A stretch of 64,000 nucleotides of DNA from Microcaldota archaeon (GTDB lineage Archaea > Micrarchaeota > Micrarchaeia > Micrarchaeales > CABMGC01): NCBI GenBank assembly GCA_021811535.1, contig JAJZOF010000020.1, positions 170,894 through 234,893 on the forward strand. Direction: 5' to 3'. The notes below the pieces were generated by a model. The model saw nothing but the letters and a program-made list of their open reading frames with translations, made no database searches and was not told the DNA's origin. Position 1 is the stretch's first letter. Every line of letters begins with the position of its first letter. This document shows, piece by piece, positions 56,976 to 64,000 of this stretch. Position numbers and translations under genes: made by a program.

Positions 56976-57878
56976 TTGAACACGATAATAATAAATAACC
57001 TACTTATCGATAATAAATCAGTAGAACCGGCTCCTCCAGGACCAAATCTGAAACCGAGTAATGGCCATAGTATGATATGCATCATAGGATCTACTTACGA
57101 TAAAGTCTCATCAGGAATAATGCAGCACATATTCGAATCAATATCTATCAAGAATCCCGAAGTCGGGAAGCAATATACCTCCGGCAGCCTCATGATATAC
57201 ATGCATGACGGCCCTCTTACCGAATTCAGCCTTGAGATCCCGGAAGCTGATGTATTGTGCTTTGTAAGCAAGCATTCTAGCGCTGCACAGAAGGGTGCAA
57301 TAACAACACATGCTACAGGAAACTGGGGCAGCGATGCCTTACTAGGCGGGAAGCCAAGGTCCCTGTCAATGTCTGCGCCGCTTGAGATGCTCGCCTTCCT
57401 CTTGACTTCGTCCAGGGCGCAGCGAGGCTCTAGCGAAATAGATGTAACGTATGAGGCTACCCACCACGGCCCTCTTCTGTCAAAAAGTGCACTCTTTGTA
57501 GAGCTTGGCGGGAACAATGATGTTGCCTCTTCAGACCATCTGCACATACAGATGGCAGAGGCAATACTGGAGTCGATGGACGAGGCGCGAAGCCAGGAAT
57601 ACAAAAAAGTGGTAATAGGGATAAGCGGCACGCATTACCCTTCCAAATTCTCAAAGCTGGCTGTAGAAAAGAACTACGCCTTCTCACATATCCTTCCAAA
57701 ACACCATGCATTTGACGAGATTGGAGGGGAAAATCTCTCACTTCTCCGTCAGGCAGCCGAAAAGACCCCCATAAAGGTTGATTCTGCAGTTATCGAGTGG
57801 AAGAGCTTCAACTCGGTTTCCAGGGAAAAAATAATAAAAGCACTTGGAGAAATTGGATTAGATTACGAAAGAGTCTAG
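56976..57878 (+). CDS. dtdA: D-aminoacyl-tRNA deacylase (DTD2/GEK1 type)
   Basis: THHGPLLSKSALFVELGG; GISGTHYPSKFS; internal starts also possible. Confidence 0.88.
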   Translation: MNTIIINNLLIDNKSVEPAPPGPNLKPSNGHSMICIIGSTYDKVSSGIMQHIFESISIKNPEVGKQYTSGSLMIYMHDGPLTEFSLEIPEADVLCFVSKHSSAAQKGAITTHATGNWGSDALLGGKPRSLSMSAPLEMLAFLLTSSRAQRGSSEIDVTYEATHHGPLLSKSALFVELGGNNDVASSDHLHIQMAEAILESMDEARSQEYKKVVIGISGTHYPSKFSKLAVEKNYAFSHILPKHHAFDEIGGENLSLLRQAAEKTPIKVDSAVIEWKSFNSVSREKIIKALGEIGLDYERV

Positions 57879-57887
57879 GCGCACGAA

Positions 57888-58406
57888 ATGAAGGCATTGG
57901 TATTTGTAACCCAAAAGGATTTCAAGGACGAGTCTCTCTCTGCTATAAGAAGATCATTACAGAAATGGGATGTGGAAGTTGTGGTCTCATGTACTAAAAA
58001 AGGCGAGGTTTACGGATACCACGGCGCCTCATACCATGTTGATACCACTCTTCTCGAGGTTAGTGCATCCGATTATGCATGCATAATACTAATAGATGGT
58101 CCTGGAATAAGTGCGCTCTCAGGGGAGATGCGCCAGGTAAGTGAGACAGTGAGGAATTTCTACGGCGCAGGAAAAGTCGTATGCGCGATAAACAATGCAA
58201 TAAAGATACTCGCAAAATCCAATATAATAAAAGGGAAGGAGATATCCGAGCCAAAAGACAGCGAGACAGCCTCAATTGTAGGCCTATATGGCGGGGTGCT
58301 TACAAAAAACAAGGTAGAAAGCGACGGTGGAATAATCACTGCAGGAAATCCTGATGAAGCATCAGAGCTTGCCGATGTCATGCTAAAAGCGGTAAAGGCA
58401 AAGTAG
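57888..58406 (+). CDS. DJ-1/PfpI-family-like protein
   Basis: KALVFVTQKDFKDESL...GYHGASYHVDTTL...IILIDGPG; AINNAIKILA where AICHGPxxLA is usual. Confidence 0.7.
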   Translation: MKALVFVTQKDFKDESLSAIRRSLQKWDVEVVVSCTKKGEVYGYHGASYHVDTTLLEVSASDYACIILIDGPGISALSGEMRQVSETVRNFYGAGKVVCAINNAIKILAKSNIIKGKEISEPKDSETASIVGLYGGVLTKNKVESDGGIITAGNPDEASELADVMLKAVKAK

Positions 58407-58712
58407 TCAGCGAAATATATGCCTTTCAGCTCCGCAAGCGCATTTGTATACTATATAACCTTTGCTGCTGGACAGCCTCACCGTGCATGTCTCTCCAGGG
58501 ATGAGTACGTCGCCACATCCTTTGCATATGGAATCCTTAAGCCTCTTCGGCATCTTTACCTTATAGTGCCTGCTTATGGACCTGGCTATCTCAACATATC
58601 TCTTCCTGAAAGCCTGTGAGCCGCAGGTTATCTCCCTTGATTTAGCCAATTCAATAAGCCCTTCAATCCTTTCTGCCGCAATCTCCTTGACAAACTGGGA
58701 TCCCTTCTTCAT
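58407..58712 (-). CDS. rnp4: RNase P protein component 4 (Rpp21/Rpr2)
   Basis: RYVEIARSISRHYKVKMPKRLKDSICKGCGDVLIPGETCTVRL...CACGAERH. Confidence 0.88.
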   Translation of the reverse strand: MKKGSQFVKEIAAERIEGLIELAKSREITCGSQAFRKRYVEIARSISRHYKVKMPKRLKDSICKGCGDVLIPGETCTVRLSSSKGYIVYKCACGAERHIFR

Positions 58713-58715
58713 GTG

Positions 58716-59033
58716 TTAAACCTCAACAATTATCTCTCCGCTTGAGGCGTCCGCATAAGCCGCGTAGGATCCTATATCTGTAGCCCAGTGGGTATTATCA
58801 TTCGCCTTGCCGGTCTTTATGTCAAAAGCTGCAGCGTGAAGAGGGCATATGACCTCGCAGCCATCAACATATCCTTCACTAAGCGATCCGCCCTCATGCG
58901 TACATTTGTCGTCAAGTGCGTATGGGGTGCCTTCCTTTAAAGTTATAAGAATCCTCTTGCCTCCAGCTTCAAAAGCCCTGAGCTCCCCATCTTTTAATTC
59001 AGATATCCTGATCCCGGTATTATACTTGGCCAT
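58716..59033 (-). CDS. Rieske [2Fe-2S] ferredoxin
   Basis: CTHEGGSLSEGYVDGCEVICPLHAAAFD. Confidence 0.93.
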   Translation of the reverse strand: MAKYNTGIRISELKDGELRAFEAGGKRILITLKEGTPYALDDKCTHEGGSLSEGYVDGCEVICPLHAAAFDIKTGKANDNTHWATDIGSYAAYADASSGEIIVEV

Positions 59034-59045
59034 GGCAACATCTCA

Positions 59046-59133
59046 TGGGCCCGGAGAGATTTGAACTCTCGACCTACGGCTTTCTTAATTCCTATATAAG
59101 ACCGTCGCTCTGACCAGGCTGAGCTACGAGCCC
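59046..59133 (-). tRNA. tRNA-Ile(UAU) with 13-nt intron (59082-59094)
   Basis: GGGCTCG/CGGGCCC acceptor; ACGGT/GCCGT stem; loop CTTATA[TAGGAATTAAGAA]A gives CTTATAA. Confidence 0.8.
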
Positions 59134-59199
59134 AAGTATTAAATATCACTTACGCAAGCAAAATATAAATACTGGCATAAACTTTTAAAAGGCTTGCAT

Positions 59200-60495
59200 A
59201 TGGATCTCGGCGAAGGGTTAAGGAAAGCTTTGGCAAAACTGTCTGGCGCAACGATAATAGACGCGAAGACCATAAGGGAATTCACAAAGGAGATGCAGAA
59301 GGCCCTAATTTCCTCTGATGTGGACCTGAATCTAGTCCTTAAGATAACCAATAAGATAGAAGAGGCGGCGCTGAAGCAGAAGATACCACAGGGCCTATCG
59401 CCAAAGAACTACATAACAAATATGGTGTATGAGGAGCTGGTAAGCCTAATGGGCGAGACATACGAACCCCAGATCAAGCCGAAAAGAATACTCCTTGCAG
59501 GAATCTACGGCTCTGGGAAGACAACGTCAGCAGCAAAGCTTGCCAAGTTCTATCAGGACAGGGGCCTTGGGACAGGGCTTATCTGCTGCGATACATCCAG
59601 GCCTGCTGCTTACGAACAACTCAAAACGCTTGCCGAGCAGGCAAACGTAAGCTTCTATGGCGAAAAGGACGGAAAGGACATAGCATCTATAGTAAAGAAT
59701 GGGCTGGAAGCGCTCAAGCAAAAGAAAGTCATAATATGCGATTCCGGAGGGCGCAGCGCAATAGACCACAACCTTATAGAAGAACTGAATCTCATAAACA
59801 AGACCTTCAGGCCTGAAGAGAAAATACTGGTACTCAATGCGGACATAGGGCAGGTAGCAGGCAAGCAGGCCGAAGAATTCAACAGGGCAATAGGGATAAC
59901 AGGAGTGATAGTGACAAAGATGGACGGCTCGGGCCGCGGCGGTGGCGCACTAAGTGCAGTCAGCGCATCTCAATGCAAGATAAATTTCATAACAACAGGA
60001 GAGAAGCTCAAGGACATAGAGCCATACGATTCAGGCAAATACATAGGCAGGCTCCTCGGGATACCAGACATAGAACTATTGATAAAGACCGTCAATGAAT
60101 CCCTTGCAGAATCAGGGATAGAGAAGGACAGCGTAGATATGGAAAAGCTTACATTCGATACATTCTACAAGCAGCTAAAGGCCATGTCAAAAATGGGTCC
60201 GATGAAAAGCGTAATGGGGATGATGGGCCTCGTAGATCTACCTAAGGATGCTGTAGAGACAGGAGAGAAGAAGCTGAAGATCTACGAATCAATAATAAGC
60301 TCGATGACCAGAGAAGAGAAAAACGAGGAGGTTCAGCTGAGCCAGAGCAGGATAAAGAGGCTTGCCGCAGGCAGCGGAAGGACGGAGAAGGACGTACGAA
60401 GCATGATAAGCGACTTCAACAGGATGAGGAAACTCATAAACACATTCAAGAACGACAGGAACCTGAAGCGGAACTTCAAGTATGCGGCACAATAA
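59200..60495 (+). CDS. srp54: signal recognition particle GTPase SRP54
   Basis: LLAGIYGSGKTTSAAKLAKFY; TKMDGSGRGGGALSA; M-domain SRIKRLAAGSGRTEKDVRSMISDFNRM. Confidence 0.95.
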   Translation: MDLGEGLRKALAKLSGATIIDAKTIREFTKEMQKALISSDVDLNLVLKITNKIEEAALKQKIPQGLSPKNYITNMVYEELVSLMGETYEPQIKPKRILLAGIYGSGKTTSAAKLAKFYQDRGLGTGLICCDTSRPAAYEQLKTLAEQANVSFYGEKDGKDIASIVKNGLEALKQKKVIICDSGGRSAIDHNLIEELNLINKTFRPEEKILVLNADIGQVAGKQAEEFNRAIGITGVIVTKMDGSGRGGGALSAVSASQCKINFITTGEKLKDIEPYDSGKYIGRLLGIPDIELLIKTVNESLAESGIEKDSVDMEKLTFDTFYKQLKAMSKMGPMKSVMGMMGLVDLPKDAVETGEKKLKIYESIISSMTREEKNEEVQLSQSRIKRLAAGSGRTEKDVRSMISDFNRMRKLINTFKNDRNLKRNFKYAAQ

Positions 60496-60523
60496 TAAAA
60501 AAAATAAAAAATAAAAAAATAAA
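60494..60523 (-). terminator. oligo-T (minus strand) downstream of the 18-aa ORF
   Basis: minus strand reads tttatttttttattttttattttttttattatt immediately 3' of the microORF. Confidence 0.5.
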
Positions 60524-60580
60524 TTATCTCTTTACTTTCTTGCTACTTTTCTTTTTCTTTGCTGCTTTCTTGCTTGCCAT
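60524..60580 (-). CDS. 18-aa Lys-rich peptide MASKKAAKKKKSSKKVKR, absent from the ORF track
   Basis: ATG 60580, TAA 60524; TTTAAATA upstream and oligo-T downstream. Confidence 0.5.
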   Translation of the reverse strand: MASKKAAKKKKSSKKVKR

Positions 60581-60700
60581 CTTATTCACTGTTTAAATCC
60601 TTAACTTTAAAAATATTTAAACAAATATAAATTATCCATAAATAGCCATATAACTACTTATATCAAAATAAAAAAGTTATATTGCAGTAAAAGTGATACT

Positions 60701-61816
60701 TTGGGCAACGAAAATGCAGTAAGCGGCAAGATTGAAGAACTTGAGGAAGAGTACTCAAAAACAAAGCACAACAAGGCCACAAACAAGCATCTCGGTATAC
60801 TCCGCGCAAAGATTGCAAGGCTTAAAAAGGAGGCAGCGCATAAAAAAACGCATCATGGCACAGGGTTCTCAGTTAAGAAATCGGGCAATGCCACCGTCGC
60901 CTTGGTGGGCTTCCCCAATGCAGGCAAATCCTCTCTACTAAAGCACCTAACAAATGTAGAATCGAAAGTTGCAGACTACGCATTTACAACCATAGCAGTC
61001 ATACCAGGCATAATGGAGATTAACGGCGCAAGGATACAAGTGCTAGATCTCCCCGGCATAATAGAAGATGCGTACAAGGGCCGCGGCGGAGGCACTATGA
61101 TAGGAAGCGTGATAAGGATAGCTGACCTCATAGCCATAGTCGTAGATGCAAATGCATACAAGGACGCATATAGGATAATAGATGAGCTCCATAAACTCAA
61201 CATATTCCTTAACGAGCCTGCGCCTGATATACGGGTGGAGAAGAAGACAAGCGGAGGCATACGCTTCTTCGGAAAGATTGTCGGGCATGAGGAACGCTAT
61301 ATGATAGAGGCGTTGAACGAGACCGGGATATACAATGCAGATATAACATTTGGAACTCCTGTAGACGCGGAAAAATTCATAAACTATATAACAGAAAGCA
61401 CAGTATACACCCGCTCCATAATAATCCTCAACAAAGTAGACCTTATAAGCCAGGCGGAGGTCGATACACTCTCTGAAAGGCTCCACAAGGATACCGGCAT
61501 GGATGTCCTGCCGGTAAGTGCATCGAAGCGCATAAATATAGATAGTGTAAAAAGGGAGCTGTTCCAGCATCTCAATCTTATAAAGGTATACTTAAAGCCC
61601 AAAGACGGAGTTCCTGACCTGGAGAAGCCGCTTGTATTGAGGAAAGGGGCCACAGTGGGCGAGGCGGCAAGGGCCATACACTCCAAGACGGCAGAGAACC
61701 TAAAATATGCGACAGTCACAGGGACAAGCACGAAATTTGACAACCAAAGGGTGGGCCAGGACCATGTTCTGCACGACGAAGATATAATAACGCTGTTTTA
61801 CTATAAGATAATCTAA
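60701..61816 (+). CDS. DRG/Obg-type GTPase with TGS domain
   Basis: ALVGFPNAGKSSLLKHLTNVESKVADYAFTTIAVIPGIMEINGARIQVLDLPGII; C-terminal TGS. Confidence 0.95.
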   Translation: MGNENAVSGKIEELEEEYSKTKHNKATNKHLGILRAKIARLKKEAAHKKTHHGTGFSVKKSGNATVALVGFPNAGKSSLLKHLTNVESKVADYAFTTIAVIPGIMEINGARIQVLDLPGIIEDAYKGRGGGTMIGSVIRIADLIAIVVDANAYKDAYRIIDELHKLNIFLNEPAPDIRVEKKTSGGIRFFGKIVGHEERYMIEALNETGIYNADITFGTPVDAEKFINYITESTVYTRSIIILNKVDLISQAEVDTLSERLHKDTGMDVLPVSASKRINIDSVKRELFQHLNLIKVYLKPKDGVPDLEKPLVLRKGATVGEAARAIHSKTAENLKYATVTGTSTKFDNQRVGQDHVLHDEDIITLFYYKII

Positions 61817-61828
61817 ACGGCGAGATAT

Positions 61829-62269
61829 ATGACAATAAAATACTGGGAATACGAGGACGTGCCACTGAAGGAAAAGCTGAAGAACCCGAACGTGAAGGAG
61901 ATTGCCAAGATATATTTCGAGAATGAGACCAAGGCGTATAGGTTTGCAAGAGCACTTTCAGAGGTAAAGCTGCATGGCAAGCTGAGGTTGAAGGACTGCC
62001 CGGAAGACCTCCCACAAGCAACATGGAAGAGGTATATGGACTTTGGCGTAATAGTGGGTCTCTTAAAACATGAGGATGGAGAATACTCATTTACCGATAG
62101 GTACTCAAGACCCCTCAAGAACATAGCAATATACATAAAGGCATGGATGGAGACGCAGGAAAAGGAAGACCTGGCGTTATTGTTTGCCACGGCAAAAACA
62201 GCAAAGCAGGTCAAGAGAGGCGGCAAGTCAAGGAAAGATCAAGAAGGCCAAAAGGACGAGGTTGCATGA
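61829..62269 (+). CDS. hypothetical winged-helix-like protein with basic tail
   Basis: ORF; ATGA overlap with the NFACT-R gene; C-term KQVKRGGKSRKDQEGQKDEVA. Confidence 0.6.
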   Translation: MTIKYWEYEDVPLKEKLKNPNVKEIAKIYFENETKAYRFARALSEVKLHGKLRLKDCPEDLPQATWKRYMDFGVIVGLLKHEDGEYSFTDRYSRPLKNIAIYIKAWMETQEKEDLALLFATAKTAKQVKRGGKSRKDQEGQKDEVA

Positions 62270-63042
62270 AAATATCCCTGGATTTTACCAAATCAGCGCA
62301 GAAGAATGCAGAAGACTACTATAACCTGGCCAAGAAATCAGAAAGAAAAGCATCAGGTGCGGCAGCCAGCATAAAGAGGATGGAGAAGGAGCTGACTGAC
62401 CAGCCAGGCAACGCGCCACGGGAGAAACACGCCCAGAAACGAAAGGATACAGAATGGTATGAGGAGTACAACTGGTTCTTTACGCCAAAAGGCGAACTTG
62501 CGATAGGCGGCCGCAGCGCCAAGCAGAACGAGGCAATTAATTCCAAATACTTCGAAGATAAAGACCTGTTCTTCCACGCGGATATATTCGGGGCATCCGT
62601 AGTGGTACTCAAGGGCGGTGCTTCCGCTTCAAAAGAGTCAAGGGAGCTAGCGGCGCAGTTCGCGGCGTGCTTTTCTAGTGGATGGGCGGAAGGGGCATTC
62701 TCCCTTAACGTATACGCGCTCGGGCGCAGCCAGGTATCAAAATCCAAGCAGAAAGGCTCCTTAGGGACAGGCAGCTTCCTTCTCGAGGGAGAGAGGGAGT
62801 GGTATAAAAACATGCCGCTAAGCCTATGTGCTTACATCTCAAAGGATAAGAAAGGCGAAGACAGGTTTACCATAGCACCGCAAAAGATACTCGCCTACGG
62901 AAGCACACCAGAACCACGCGTCATAGTCTCTCCTGGCACTGTAAAGAAATCAGACGCGGCAAAAATAATAAGCAAAAAACTTGGCTTTACTGATATAGAC
63001 TATATAATGCAGCACCTTCCCGCAGGCGAGTTTAGTGTGTAG
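62266..63042 (+). CDS. stand-alone NFACT-R (DUF814) RNA-binding protein
   Basis: EWYEEYNWFFTPKGELAIGGRSAKQNEAINSKYFEDKDLFFHADIFGASVVVLKGG; lacks NFACT-N. Confidence 0.85.
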   Translation: MKISLDFTKSAQKNAEDYYNLAKKSERKASGAAASIKRMEKELTDQPGNAPREKHAQKRKDTEWYEEYNWFFTPKGELAIGGRSAKQNEAINSKYFEDKDLFFHADIFGASVVVLKGGASASKESRELAAQFAACFSSGWAEGAFSLNVYALGRSQVSKSKQKGSLGTGSFLLEGEREWYKNMPLSLCAYISKDKKGEDRFTIAPQKILAYGSTPEPRVIVSPGTVKKSDAAKIISKKLGFTDIDYIMQHLPAGEFSV

Positions 63043-63046
63043 GCTC

Positions 63047-63580
63047 TCATTCGTGCCCGCCTTTCGAATGGACTCTCTTGACAGCCGAGTCTATCACTTC
63101 ACGCGCCCTTGACGCGTTTTCCCACCCACTTACCTCTGACCACTTTCCTGGCTCTATGCTTTTATAGTACTTGAAGAAATGCGCAATTCTGTCCTTTACA
63201 TTCTCCGGAAGCTCCTTAACATCGTTTACAAGTTTAAACTCTGGGTCTATCTTATCCGTGCCTACCCCGAGTATTTTGGTATCTATTCCCTCTTCATCCT
63301 TCATGAGAAGCAAGCCTATGGGCCTTACCACTACAGTAGTTCCAGGGAAAAACGAGGCACCGCTTATGACCATTATGTCAAGAGGGTCTCCATCTTCACC
63401 AAGCGTTCCGCAGACAAACCCATAATTGTAAGGATAAACCATCGATGTATGAAGTATTCTGTCGACTTTTATGCTACCGCTATGTTCGTCGTATTCGTAT
63501 TTCACATTGCTGCCCTTCGGTATCTCTATGAGGCAGTTGACTTTTGATGGCGCATCCTTACCTATCGTTAAATTTGGCAT
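63047..63580 (-). CDS. ppa: inorganic pyrophosphatase
   Basis: EIPKGSNVKYEYDEHSGSIKVDRILHTSMVYPYNYGFV; DGDPLDIMV. Confidence 0.96.
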   Translation of the reverse strand: MPNLTIGKDAPSKVNCLIEIPKGSNVKYEYDEHSGSIKVDRILHTSMVYPYNYGFVCGTLGEDGDPLDIMVISGASFFPGTTVVVRPIGLLLMKDEEGIDTKILGVGTDKIDPEFKLVNDVKELPENVKDRIAHFFKYYKSIEPGKWSEVSGWENASRAREVIDSAVKRVHSKGGHE

Positions 63581-63638
63581 GTAATCAGATGTAAACTATC
63601 CAATAAAAGATTTAAACTCTTTGTAGCAAAGATAGTTT

Positions 63639-64000
63639 ATGCATACTAAATATGTAGTAATACTAGGTTCACTGATGAGTGGTCTGGGCAAAGGCGGCAT
63701 AACAGCTTCGATAATGAAGATGCTCGATTTCTATGGGTACAGAGTCCTGCCGATAAAATTCGATGGATATCTAAATTACGACTGCGGCACCATGAACCCG
63801 TACAGGCATGGCGAGGTATTTGTCCTTAATGATAAAAGCGAAGTAGATATGGACTTCGGCATATACGAAAGATTCATAAACAAGGATCTCACCGGCAACC
63901 TATCCATAACAGGCGGCAAGCTATACAGTACTCTAATCAAAAAAGAGCGAAGCGGGGAGTATCTCGGAGAGGACGTCCAGGTAATACCGCATGTAACCAA
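63639..64000 (+). CDS. pyrG: CTP synthase, N-terminal part (runs off window)
   Basis: [26 protein letters not shown]...[17 protein letters not shown]...[12 protein letters not shown]. Confidence 0.93.
   Translation, partial: MHTKYVVILGSLMSGLGKGGITASIMKMLDFYGYRVLPIKFDGYLNYDCGTMNPYRHGEVFVLNDKSEVDMDFGIYERFINKDLTGNLSITGGKLYSTLIKKERSGEYLGEDVQVIPHVT

Noticed and set aside
60732-60941. ORF 60732-60941 (+)
   Set aside because: Out-of-frame shadow inside the DRG GTPase gene.
1-64000. CRISPR array or prophage
   Set aside because: No regularly spaced repeats and no phage structural or integrase genes seen on either strand.

Overview
The window looks like one contiguous archaeal chromosome segment. 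Supporting genes include uS13/uS4/uS11, eL42, aIF2-alpha, RfcS, PCNA, GINS-like, fibrillarin, SRP54, Rpp21, class I LysRS, DTD2 and RtcB. The gene complement, strong AGG/ATA codon bias and intron-rich tRNAs fit a Micrarchaeota/ARMAN-like DPANN archaeon; this placement is inference only. The window is gene-dense, about 65 protein genes and 7 tRNAs. One complete IS element (13278-14320) has terminal inverted repeats and a 7-bp direct repeat, and a solo copy of its left end lies next to tRNA-Lys. No CRISPR array or prophage was seen. Most noteworthy: (i) four of seven tRNAs carry introns, including one inside the T-loop of tRNA-Leu(CAA), and one intron-bearing tRNA reads as tRNA-Ile(UAU); (ii) NAD kinase has no canonical start and appears to begin with AUC directly abutting the lpdA TAG; (iii) another gene has a 70-codon extension with coding-like codon usage but no canonical start, cut off from an upstream ATG by an in-frame TAG; (iv) a PadR-TRASH / YHS / YHS-P-type-ATPase metal cassette; (v) a histidine kinase plus a wHTH-REC-degenerate-GGDEF regulator; (vi) a DRG GTPase / basic protein / stand-alone NFACT-R operon; (vii) three microproteins missed by the ORF track, including an 18-aa Lys-rich peptide with its own TATA-like box and oligo-T terminator.
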